A DNA stretch of 21,819 nucleotides, from contig CABUVF010000010.1 of NCBI GenBank assembly GCA_902494945.1, positions 1 to 21,819 on the forward strand, in the 5' to 3' direction. The notes beneath the pieces were generated by a model. It was given only the letters and a program-made list of their open reading frames with translations. It made no database searches and was not told the DNA's origin. This document shows positions 14,888 to 21,819 of the stretch, piece after piece (positions within the stretch are counted from its first letter, which is position 1; each line of letters begins with the position of its first letter). The position numbers were made by a program, and so were the translations under genes. This DNA is from an uncultured Collinsella sp. Its GTDB lineage: Bacteria > Actinomycetota > Coriobacteriia > Coriobacteriales > Coriobacteriaceae.

Positions 14888-15883
14888 CTACTCCGCTTCT
14901 CCGTCTACATCCAAACCGTCTAAACCAAACTTGTGCTCGACTTCCGCACGCGTGGGAATTGATTGCTGAGCGCCCAGGCGCGACACCGTCACTGCCGAGG
15001 CGCGAGCACCCGCGGCCATGCACTCAAAGAGCGGCAAGCCCTCTTGGCTAGCCGCCGCCAACGCGCCGATAAACGTATCGCCCGCGGCCGTCGTATCGAC
15101 CACCGCGCTCGAAAGCGCCGGCATGCGCAGCGGCTCACCGCCATCGCCGAGCGTAACCGAGCCGGCGCCGCCCAGCGTGATGACCGCGACGCCGACACCC
15201 TTGTCGAGCAGCGCATTGAGCGCGGCGACGCAACTCGCATCATCTGTGGGCAGAATGCCCGTCAGCACCTGGCACTCGGTCTCGTTGGGGCAGACCAGGT
15301 CGACCGCAGGCCACGCTCCTGCCGGCAGGTCGCAGGCGGGCGCCGGGTTAAAGATCGTATAGAACCCCAGCTCGTGAGCGCAAGCAAGCGCCTCGGCCGT
15401 CGCCGCAAGGTCACATTCGCCCTGGGCAATAAAGACGCTTCCGGCAGCCGGGGCAATCTCGCTGGCATCGCCGTCGAGCTCGTCGGCCACCAAGCGCCTC
15501 AGCGCGTGGGCAACGTCCTCGCCCGCAAGCGCATGGTTGGCGCCCGGCGACAGCACGATGCGGTTGTCGCTCTCGCAGCGAATGATAGTCGCGGTACCGG
15601 TCTCCACGTCATCGCGACGCGCCACAAACTCAACGCCCACGCCGGCATCCTGGAGCCCTGCCACAAGCGCATCGCCAAAGGTATCGCGCCCAACAGCGCC
15701 AATCATGCACGTGCGCGCACCCATGCGCGCAGCGGCGACGGCCTGGTTAGCGCCCTTGCCACCGGCGTTGGTGATAAAACCGCTGCCACCGACTGTCTCG
15801 CCCGCACGCGGCATGCGCTCGCACGCCACCGAAAGGTCCATGTTCATGCTGCCGAACACCGCAACGATGCTGTGGTCCGCCAT
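14888..15883 (-). CDS. rbsK: Ribokinase
   Basis: A 331-residue PfkB-family kinase that phosphorylates D-ribose to ribose-5-phosphate. It has the N-terminal sugar-binding NAGGKGANQAVAAARMG (39-55), the NPAPACDLP and CPNETE segments, and the catalytic DTTAAGDTFIGAL with its anion hole and base aspartate. It ends VSRLGAQQSIPTRAEVE as in RbsK. ATG 15883 follows GGAGG at good spacing. It is the first gene of the operon with nucleoside hydrolase, diverging from the acyltransferase gene. Deoxyribokinase or another pentose kinase is possible, but the motifs and partner favour ribose. Confidence 0.92.
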   Translation of the reverse strand: MADHSIVAVFGSMNMDLSVACERMPRAGETVGGSGFITNAGGKGANQAVAAARMGARTCMIGAVGRDTFGDALVAGLQDAGVGVEFVARRDDVETGTATIIRCESDNRIVLSPGANHALAGEDVAHALRRLVADELDGDASEIAPAAGSVFIAQGECDLAATAEALACAHELGFYTIFNPAPACDLPAGAWPAVDLVCPNETECQVLTGILPTDDASCVAALNALLDKGVGVAVITLGGAGSVTLGDGGEPLRMPALSSAVVDTTAAGDTFIGALAAASQEGLPLFECMAAGARASAVTVSRLGAQQSIPTRAEVEHKFGLDGLDVDGEAE

Positions 15884-16024
15884 GGAAACCTCCTCGTCCG
15901 TGGGCTCTACACCCGCTGTCGGCCGTCAATCGTGTGCTCTCGCACCTCTATAACTTTAGTTCACTTTGATGTGGACGCGCGCTTGAGCTTGCGCCAGCAG
16001 CAAGCATTCACAGGGGCAGGCAGC

Positions 16025-16030
16025 TACAAT
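16025..16030 (+). promoter_or_regulatory. Candidate -10 box of the acyltransferase gene
   Basis: TACAAT lies 39 bp before the start codon in the 186-bp gap shared with the divergent ribokinase gene. I see no good -35 box at standard distance, so this is weak. Confidence 0.3.
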
Positions 16031-16069
16031 GAATACGTGCTGATTATTCTCGTCATTGGATGATGTTTT

Positions 16070-18286
16070 ATGGAACAATTCTCGCAATCGGGCTCGCGCG
16101 GTCGACGCCGCACGGGCAACGAGCCAGCGCCGCACGAACGCGTGAAGGGCGAGCGCCGTGCCAACGAGCCGCGACGCACCGCGAGCCCCCATCGCACTTC
16201 TGCCGACAACGCGGGCCGCGCCAACACTCCCGCCGCGGAGCAGACGCCTGCTCGCCCCAAGTCCCGCTACATCCCTGCCCTTGACGGCCTTCGCACGCTT
16301 GCCGTCGTCGCGGTGGTGCTCTATCACCTCAACCTCACGTGGGCGCAGGGCGGCTTGCTTGGCGTCACGATCTTCTTTGTGCTTTCGGGCTATCTGATCA
16401 CGCGCTTGCTGCTCAACGAAGTCGCTAAGACCGGCCGCATCGACCTTAAGAGCTTCTGGATTCGCCGCATCCGTCGCCTAGTCCCCGCCGTGGTAACGGT
16501 AGTGTTCGTGACCTGCGCGCTGTGCACCATCTTTAACCACGTGATGCTCACCAAGATGCGCCCCGACATCCTGCCGTCGCTGCTGTTCTTCAACAACTGG
16601 TGGCAGATTGCCCAAAACGTCTCGTACTTCAACGCCCTGGGCGACCCCTCGCCGCTTACGCACTTTTGGTCGCTCGCCATCGAGGAACAGTTCTACCTGG
16701 TTTGGCCCCCGCTGCTGCTCGCTATGGTATCCATGCACATGAGCAAGCCCAACACGCGCCGCATGGTTCTGGGACTGGCTGCTGTCTCCGCCATCGCCAT
16801 GATGGTGCTCTATAACCCCGCCGCCGACCCCAGCCGCGTGTACTACGGCACCGACACCCGCGTGTTCTCGCTGCTGCTGGGCGCCTGGATGGCCTTTATC
16901 CCCGATCGCGACCTGGCGCCGGTGCGTCTCGCTCGTCGTTTGGGGCTCAATCGCCTGGCTGGCGCCGCCAAGCACGGCAAGAATGCCGAGGGCAAGCCTG
17001 GCGAGAAGGCCGACGAAGCAGCCGAGACCGCCCCGGCACAGCCGAGCGCCCTCGTGCGCTTTTGGTCCTCGCCCGCATCCATCGATGTGCTGGGCGTCGT
17101 GGGTCTGGTTGGCCTTGCCGCCATGGTCGCGCTCACCAACGGCTACACCGCGTTCCAGTATCGCGGCGGCACGCTGTTATGCTCCATCCTCACGCTCATG
17201 GTCATCGCGGCCTGTGTGCAGCCCCAGGGAATGGTTGCCCGCGCACTGTCCGCCGAGCCGCTCGTGTGGGTTGGCAAGCGCTCGTACAGCATCTACCTGT
17301 GGCACTATCCGCTGCTGTTGCTTATGAACCCGGTCGCCAACATCAACGATACACCGTGGTGGCAGTACATTTTGCAGGTGCTGTTGGTGGTCACCGTGGC
17401 CGAATGCTCATATCGCTTTATCGAGACGCCGTTTAGAAAGGGCGCCTTTGGGCGCACCGTATCCGAGTTCCGCGACGGCACCGCCACGCCCGCCAACTGG
17501 GTGCGCGCGCACGTCCCTGCCTGCGCAGCCTGCGCTGTCGTGTTGGTCGTTGCACTGGGTGGCCTGATCTTTGTGCCCGAGACGTCTGCGCTGAGCGGCG
17601 AGGGCGCCGAAGTCCTCAACAAGGAAGCCAAAAACACCGCGCCCACCGACCAGCAGGCGGCCGACGACACCGACAAGGACAACGACGGCTTCCCCGATGG
17701 CTCCTACGATCTGCTTATGATCGGCGACTCCGTGTCGCTGCGTGCCGTGGACACCTTTGACGGCGTGTTCCCGCACAGCCATATCGATGCCGAAAAGGGC
17801 CGCCAGTTTGATGCGGGCCGCGCGACATTTGAGGGCTATCTCCAACAGAACCTTGCCGGCAAGATCGTGGTCTTTGCGCTGGGAACCAATGGCTTGGTAA
17901 CCGACGACCAGATCGACGCCATCATGGCCGATGCAGGAGATAAGCGTATTGTGGTGTTTGTGAACACGCGCAGCCCGCAGCCGTGGGTTGGCTCTACCAA
18001 CCAGGCCATCGCCAACGCCGCCACGCGCTACAAGAACGTGCGCGTTATCGACTGGTACGGATACAGTGCCAATCGCAACGACCTGTTCGATGGCGATGGC
18101 ACGCACCTGTCGACCACTGGCGTGACCGAGTACCTCAACTTGATCCACGATGCAGTCAAGAAGGACCTGCCCGTGCATCCCGAGGATCACGTCAACGATC
18201 CGCAGCCGGCGGCCGTCAAGTCTGCCACCGACGCGCTCGTCAATGCGCTCGCTCTCAAGCCGCACAAGCTGGGCACCGACAAGTAA
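16070..18286 (+). CDS. OatA-like AT3-SGNH membrane O-acyltransferase
   Basis: A 738-residue fusion of an acyltransferase-3 membrane domain and an SGNH esterase-like domain. A polar Arg-rich tail (1-65) precedes about ten to eleven membrane helices (70-455) with LDGLRTLAVVAVVLYHL (H86), FFVLSGYLIT, HFWSLAIEEQFYLVW and SYSIYLWHYP. A final helix (485-502) leads to an extracytoplasmic linker and the SGNH domain, with S554 in MIGDSVS, N607 in GTNG, and D676/H679 in DGDGTHLS. OatA proteins of this plan O-acetylate peptidoglycan; others modify surface polysaccharide, so the acceptor is not certain. A charged Ala/Glu/Lys insertion at about 300-325 is unusual. It is the only plus-strand gene and monocistronic; ATG 16070 has a weak GGATGA site. 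Confidence 0.92.
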   Translation: MEQFSQSGSRGRRRTGNEPAPHERVKGERRANEPRRTASPHRTSADNAGRANTPAAEQTPARPKSRYIPALDGLRTLAVVAVVLYHLNLTWAQGGLLGVTIFFVLSGYLITRLLLNEVAKTGRIDLKSFWIRRIRRLVPAVVTVVFVTCALCTIFNHVMLTKMRPDILPSLLFFNNWWQIAQNVSYFNALGDPSPLTHFWSLAIEEQFYLVWPPLLLAMVSMHMSKPNTRRMVLGLAAVSAIAMMVLYNPAADPSRVYYGTDTRVFSLLLGAWMAFIPDRDLAPVRLARRLGLNRLAGAAKHGKNAEGKPGEKADEAAETAPAQPSALVRFWSSPASIDVLGVVGLVGLAAMVALTNGYTAFQYRGGTLLCSILTLMVIAACVQPQGMVARALSAEPLVWVGKRSYSIYLWHYPLLLLMNPVANINDTPWWQYILQVLLVVTVAECSYRFIETPFRKGAFGRTVSEFRDGTATPANWVRAHVPACAACAVVLVVALGGLIFVPETSALSGEGAEVLNKEAKNTAPTDQQAADDTDKDNDGFPDGSYDLLMIGDSVSLRAVDTFDGVFPHSHIDAEKGRQFDAGRATFEGYLQQNLAGKIVVFALGTNGLVTDDQIDAIMADAGDKRIVVFVNTRSPQPWVGSTNQAIANAATRYKNVRVIDWYGYSANRNDLFDGDGTHLSTTGVTEYLNLIHDAVKKDLPVHPEDHVNDPQPAAVKSATDALVNALALKPHKLGTDK

Positions 18287-18309
18287 CCTGCAGCGCAAAC
18301 TTCTCACAT

Positions 18310-18347
18310 CCGGAGGGGGTGCCTGCCACGGCAGGCACCCCCTCCGG
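18310..18347 (+). terminator. Perfect 18-bp hairpin after the acyltransferase gene
   Basis: CCGGAGGGGGTGCCTGCC (18310-18327) and GGCAGGCACCCCCTCCGG (18330-18347) are exact reverse complements with 2 nt between them. The hairpin starts 23 bp after the stop, so a terminator role is likely. There is no U-tract, and GGGAC words follow directly, so it may instead be a repeat element. Confidence 0.5.
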
Positions 18348-18350
18348 CAG

Positions 18351-18390
18351 TTAGGGACGTTCCTTATGTGCCGGCACCTAGGGACACTCC
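18351..18390 (+). repeat. Pair of GGGAC repeat words
   Basis: TTAGGGACGTTCCTTA (18351-18366) is followed by the palindrome GTGCCGGCAC (about 18369-18378) and a second shorter word, CTAGGGACACTCCT. The first is close to the reverse complement of the cores at 4147-4166 and 4288-4307. Confidence 0.45.
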
Positions 18391-18520
18391 TGGCACAGCC
18401 GAGGAACGCCCTCCTTGCGACCGAATTCTGGGCGCCTCGCCACCCCGAGCGTTGTTTCCAAGCCCCACATCCGCAGCAAACAACCCAAAATCACTCTTTT
18501 CGAGCCGACTCCAAGAGGTC

Positions 18521-18555
18521 GTGGACAAAAAGTGGCAAATATGAGTACTGTTACC
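18521..18555 (+). repeat. 35-nt repeat, plus-strand copy
   Basis: It begins GTGGACAAAAAGTGGCAA and contains TATGAGTACTGTT. It matches the minus-strand copy at 18716-18750 at 31 of 35 positions. The two face each other about 160 bp apart. Confidence 0.75.
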
Positions 18556-18715
18556 ATTTTAGTAGCAGGCAAAACCACCCAAAATGGCGCCCCTGCGGTA
18601 GCGCGCGACCCTTCCAGTTGACCAGAATGGCCGGCTTAGGACTTGGAGACCCGCTTTTAATAAACAGATTCTTAACTATGTTCATTATTTTCTTGGTCGT
18701 AAATGCTATCGGCAA

Positions 18716-18750
18716 GGCAACAGTACTCATAATTGGCATTTTTTGTCCAC
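18716..18750 (-). repeat. 35-nt repeat, minus-strand copy
   Basis: Read on the minus strand it begins GTGGACAAAAAATGCCAA and contains TATGAGTACTGTT, as in the copy at 18521-18555. In both copies an ATG starts a short frame beginning Met-Ser-Thr-Val, but the frames diverge at once, so they are probably not homologous genes. Confidence 0.75.
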
Positions 18751-18783
18751 TGCCATATAACTAACGCCCTATAGCGGGCAAAA

Positions 18784-18814
18784 AACAGGCCGCAGTCCAT
18801 CGCTGCGGCCTGTT
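18784..18814 (-). terminator. Terminator of the magnesium-transport operon
   Basis: Perfect 12-bp arms AACAGGCCGCAG (18784-18795) and CTGCGGCCTGTT (18803-18814) have a 7-nt loop. On the minus strand they are followed by a run of Ts, starting about 20 bp after the stop. Confidence 0.88.
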
Positions 18815-18832
18815 TGGAGTCCAAAAGAGGCG

Positions 18833-20095
18833 CTAAGCGCTGTAACCCATCGCCTGCAGAACAAACATGACGACCGTCAGCACCGTAATCACGCCGATAG
18901 TCGCCCACGTGAGCACGTTCCATACCCGGCCGTTGCGGTTGGCGCCCATAATGTGGCGATCTGCCGCGATAACCACCTGAAATACCAGGACTACGGGCAG
19001 CAGCACGCCGTTGATGACCTGCGAGGTCATCATAATCTGGAACAGATCGACGCCAGGCATGAGCACCAGCACGGCAGAGATGCCGATGATAGCCGTAATG
19101 ATGCCGCGATAGACCGGGGCCTCGTCCCAGCTGCGATCGGCGCCGCGTTCCCAGCCAAATGCCTCGCAGATGGCACTCGACGTAACGCCCGGAAGCACGC
19201 AGGCGGCCAAGAAGCTCGCCGCGACCAGACCCGAGGCAAACAGCACCGTGGACCACTGGCCCGCGATGGGCTCCAGCGCGCGGGCGGCGTCTGCAGCGTC
19301 GCTGATCTGAATGCCCGCGGGGAACAGCACCGTACCGGTCGTGATGATAATAAAGCCGGCAATGACATCGGCGGCGATCGAGCCGCTCACGGTATCGATG
19401 CGCTGTAGCACGATATCGTCCTCGCCCGCATTCTTATCGACCACGTTGTTCTGAGCCAAGAAGATCATCCACGGTGCGATGGTGGTACCGATTGTTGCGA
19501 CCACGAGCGACACGTAGCTGGGGTCGTTTTGAATATTGGGGACGACCAAGTCGACCGCAACCTCGCCCCAGTTGGGGCCTGCCATAAACGCGGCAACGAT
19601 ATAGGTCACGAACACGCAGCTTACCAGCAGCAAAATCTTCTCGATGCGCTGGAAACTGCCCGACATGGTAAGCATCCACACCAGCAGCGCCACGAGCGGC
19701 ACCGAGATGCTCGCCGGAACGCCAAACAGGGCAAGACCACTCGCGATACCCGCGAACTCCGAGATGGTCACCGCCGTGTTGGCGATCAATAGCGCTGCCA
19801 TGGCCAGCACGCTCTTACGCACACCAAAGCGCTCGCGAATGAGCGACGCCAGGCCCTTACCCGTGACGCATCCGCAGCGCGCCGCGGTCTCCTGCGTCAC
19901 GATGAGCAGCACGGTCATGACGGGAAGCATCCAGAGCATCTTGTAACCATAGCTGGCACCGGCGCTGGAATACGTGGCGATACCGCCGGCGTCATTACCC
20001 GAAAGCGCCGCCAGCAGACCGGGGCCCATGGCGCCAAAGATGGCGGCGATGGTCAGCTTTTGCTTGGTGCTCGCCTTTTGCTTCGTGTTTTGCAC
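18833..20095 (-). CDS. NRAMP-related magnesium transporter (NRMT-type)
   Basis: A 420-residue protein with about eleven membrane helices in the NRAMP (SLC11/MntH) fold. In Mn2+/Fe2+ NRAMPs helix 1 has DPGN and helix 6 has a Met-Pro-His motif. Here helix 1 reads D35-A-G-G38 (SGNDAGGIATY) and helix 6 reads A207-P-W-M (TTIAPWMIFLAQ). Loss of the soft-metal Met and of the Asn ligand is the mark of NRMT proteins, Mg2+ importers known from Clostridium and Eggerthella lenta. I therefore call magnesium rather than manganese (family knowledge plus visible motifs). I chose GTG 20095, preceded by AGGTGG and 8 nt after the upstream stop; the longer frame would overlap that gene. Its partner is the MgtE-like gene upstream. 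Confidence 0.85.
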   Translation of the reverse strand: MQNTKQKASTKQKLTIAAIFGAMGPGLLAALSGNDAGGIATYSSAGASYGYKMLWMLPVMTVLLIVTQETAARCGCVTGKGLASLIRERFGVRKSVLAMAALLIANTAVTISEFAGIASGLALFGVPASISVPLVALLVWMLTMSGSFQRIEKILLLVSCVFVTYIVAAFMAGPNWGEVAVDLVVPNIQNDPSYVSLVVATIGTTIAPWMIFLAQNNVVDKNAGEDDIVLQRIDTVSGSIAADVIAGFIIITTGTVLFPAGIQISDAADAARALEPIAGQWSTVLFASGLVAASFLAACVLPGVTSSAICEAFGWERGADRSWDEAPVYRGIITAIIGISAVLVLMPGVDLFQIMMTSQVINGVLLPVVLVFQVVIAADRHIMGANRNGRVWNVLTWATIGVITVLTVVMFVLQAMGYSA

Positions 20096-20103
20096 GCGAC
20101 CAC

Positions 20104-21819
20104 CTATCCCATGACCGACATGGTGAGCAGCACCGCGGCGATGCAGTACGCCACACACGAGATCATGACGGCGATGACGTTCATGGCGGTACCCGACGTG
20201 TTAAGGTCGTGCTCATCGCGCCAGAACAGCACCATCAGGTAAATCACGGCGCTCATGTTGCCCACCAGGCAGATGATGGCGGCAATGTTAAAGCAGCCGG
20301 TAAAGAGCTGCTCCTCAAACATAGAGGCATCGGGGAACGCGGCGGTGCGCACCAGCTGGGCGCACAGGTAGGTCACGAGCGACAGAATCAGGCCCATGCC
20401 CGTGCTCTGGAAGAAGAACCCCAGATACGGCTTGGGCTCATCGTCATGGCCGTCGTATTCCAGGAAGTAGTTCTTGACGAACGACACCATACGCGAAGCA
20501 GCCAGCAGCACGAGCGGCATGGCGCACATGGGGAACACCACCAGATGCGCGGAGCCCAGTGCCGTCCCCAGCACCGTTGCCATGATGCACGAGGCAATGC
20601 CCCACACGACAACCCAGTACTGGCGATGCACAAACCAGCTGAGCACATTCGTCGAGTCGTCGGACGCGCTATCGCCCGAGCCGACGCCTGCGATCTGCAG
20701 GTCCTCCTGGTGTTCCTCGGCGATAACGTCCATGGCGTCGTCAAAGGTCACGATACCCAAGATGTGACGGTTCTCATCGCAAACGGGGATGGCAACCAGG
20801 TCGTACTTGGTCATCTCGTCCGTTACGTCTTCCTGGTCATCGTCGGGCGACACATACACCAGGTCGCGATAGGCCAGCTGACCCAGTGTGGCGTCGCGGT
20901 CGGCGACGATCAGCGTGCGCAGCGAAAGCACGCCGGTGAGCATGCCGCTCGGGTCCTCGGTATAGACGTAGTAGACGCTCTCGAAGTCCTCGTCGAGCTT
21001 GCGGATCGCCTCGATGGCGTCACCGACCGTCGCCGTGGCGGGCAGGGAGACAAACTCCGAGGTCATGATGCGACCGGCAGTGTTGTCCTCATAGCCCAGC
21101 AGGTTACGAATCGCCTTCTCCTCCTGGACGCCCATCAGGCGCAAAAGCTTCTCAGCCTTCTCGTAATCGAGCTCGTCGATCAGGTCGGCGGCGTCGTCCG
21201 GGTCCATCATGGCCAGCATCGACGATGCGTCCGTGTCGGACAGGCCCTCGAGCATCTCGGTCATAAGCTCGTCGTCATCGAACTCCGAGATGGCCTCGGC
21301 GGCCTGGGCAGTATCGAGCTGTGCAAACACCTGCGCACGCAGGCGCGGGTCGAGCTGCTCGATAATGTCGGCGATGTCGGCAGGGTGCAGCTCGCCGAGC
21401 GTCTTATGCGACACCGAGAGTTGAATGTTCTTGGTCGAGCGATCGAGCAGGTCCATGTAGGACCAAGCGATGATGTCCTCACTGAGCGGCTTGCCCAGGT
21501 GCTTCATAAAGCCTTCGACGATATGCTCGAGTGCGGGGCTGATCGCGCGTAGCAGACCGCGGGCGCCCACTTCGGCGCCCAGCAGGCGCAGCTGATTTTC
21601 GCCCGACATGGAAAACTTGATGTCGTTTACGCGCACGACTTTCATGCCCTGCGTGTCGACAATCTGCTTGTTGAGCACGTCGCGGGCAAGCAAGAGTTCG
21701 GTCGGCTGCAGGTACGAAAAACGGATTTCGGTGGCCGACGTCTTAAGGTGTACACCCGTCTCGTCGATACGGTCGACCCATTTGCGCCAGCTGATCATAA
21801 ACGGCGTCTTGCCGGGACC
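20104..21819 (-). CDS. PRC/MgtE_N/CBS membrane protein, MgtE-like (5' end outside window)
   Basis: 571 visible codons. The frame stays open past the first ATG (21798) to the window edge with sensible residues (GPGKTPF), so the true start lies outside. Visible order: the rest of a PRC-barrel-like region (to about 70), an MgtE_N superhelix (about 135-245, ELHPADIADIIEQL, MDPDDAADLIDEL), paired CBS domains (about 247-375, NTAGRIMTSEF and TFDDAMDVIAEEHQEDLQIAG), then about five membrane helices (400-570). The cytoplasmic half is classic MgtE, which senses Mg2+ and gates its pore. The membrane half lacks the usual GGNxGxQ signature. It may be a divergent Mg2+ channel or a regulatory partner of the NRMT-type transporter 8 nt downstream (inference). 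Confidence 0.85.
   Translation of the reverse strand, partial: GPGKTPFMISWRKWVDRIDETGVHLKTSATEIRFSYLQPTELLLARDVLNKQIVDTQGMKVVRVNDIKFSMSGENQLRLLGAEVGARGLLRAISPALEHIVEGFMKHLGKPLSEDIIAWSYMDLLDRSTKNIQLSVSHKTLGELHPADIADIIEQLDPRLRAQVFAQLDTAQAAEAISEFDDDELMTEMLEGLSDTDASSMLAMMDPDDAADLIDELDYEKAEKLLRLMGVQEEKAIRNLLGYEDNTAGRIMTSEFVSLPATATVGDAIEAIRKLDEDFESVYYVYTEDPSGMLTGVLSLRTLIVADRDATLGQLAYRDLVYVSPDDDQEDVTDEMTKYDLVAIPVCDENRHILGIVTFDDAMDVIAEEHQEDLQIAGVGSGDSASDDSTNVLSWFVHRQYWVVVWGIASCIMATVLGTALGSAHLVVFPMCAMPLVLLAASRMVSFVKNYFLEYDGHDDEPKPYLGFFFQSTGMGLILSLVTYLCAQLVRTAAFPDASMFEEQLFTGCFNIAAIICLVGNMSAVIYLMVLFWRDEHDLNTSGTAMNVIAVMISCVAYCIAAVLLTMSVMG

Larger units (their letters stand above)
18287..18832. other. Long intergenic region with repeats, no convincing gene
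   Basis: These 546 bp lie between the convergent acyltransferase and NRAMP-like genes. They hold a perfect hairpin (18310-18347), GGGAC words (18351-18366 and about 18381-18390), a diverged 35-nt inverted repeat (18521-18555 with 18716-18750) and the downstream terminator (18784-18814). The part from about 18480 to 18780 is clearly richer in A and T than the genes. Short open frames of 60-70 codons exist on both strands but have no family signature and conflict with the repeats. Confidence 0.75.

Noticed and set aside
18378..18739. Small minus-strand frames of about 60-66 codons in the long spacer
   Set aside because: They have no recognised domain and run across repeat copies. They are better explained as repeats and AT-rich spacer.
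1..21819. CRISPR, prophage, toxin-antitoxin or restriction system
   Set aside because: No evenly spaced repeats, integrase, transposase, nuclease-methylase pair or toxin-antitoxin-like gene pair was seen. The gene content is metabolic, signalling and transport.

Overview
The window reads as chromosome of a high-GC anaerobic gut actinobacterium of the class Coriobacteriia, most likely Collinsella or a close relative. This is inferred from GC-rich codon use, the mix of sugar-catabolic genes, an NRAMP-related magnesium transporter of the kind known from Eggerthella, and the style of the intergenic palindromes. No search was run. All genes but one lie on the minus strand; the exception is the acyltransferase at 16070-18286.

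Region 1 (1-4054) is a two-component signalling operon read leftwards: a large membrane sensor with no recognisable kinase motifs, a membrane histidine kinase broken into two reading frames between its H-box and ATPase domains, and a LuxR-type response regulator. The genes touch or overlap by a few bases, and a terminator hairpin sits at the left edge.

Region 2 (4055-7599) holds a GH1 6-phospho-beta-glucosidase, a DUF4867 protein and LuxS. The spacers between them are packed with palindromes.

Region 3 (7600-13705) is a sugar operon: a fucose/arabinose-isomerase-superfamily enzyme, a two-subunit transketolase and a glycerol-kinase-like FGGY kinase. A LacI-type regulator lies just upstream. 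Its promoter and that of the operon share three sequence words in the same order, so LacI probably controls both. Isomerase, kinase and transketolase together would turn an aldose into a ketose phosphate and pass it to the pentose-phosphate pool. The sugar is unknown; D-apiose is one candidate. No transporter is present.

Region 4 (13909-15883) is a two-gene nucleoside-salvage operon. Ribokinase is followed by a nucleoside hydrolase, which would release ribose for phosphorylation to ribose-5-phosphate, a transketolase-pathway intermediate.

Region 5 (16070-18286) is a plus-strand OatA-like AT3-SGNH acyltransferase. It is followed by about 550 bp of non-coding sequence with a perfect 18-bp hairpin and a diverged 35-nt inverted repeat.

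Region 6 (18833-21819) pairs a PRC/MgtE_N/CBS membrane protein, cut by the right edge, with an NRAMP-fold protein whose metal-site motifs fit Mg2+ rather than Mn2+/Fe2+. It looks like a magnesium-homeostasis operon and ends in a strong terminator. No rRNA, tRNA, CRISPR array, transposase or prophage gene was found.
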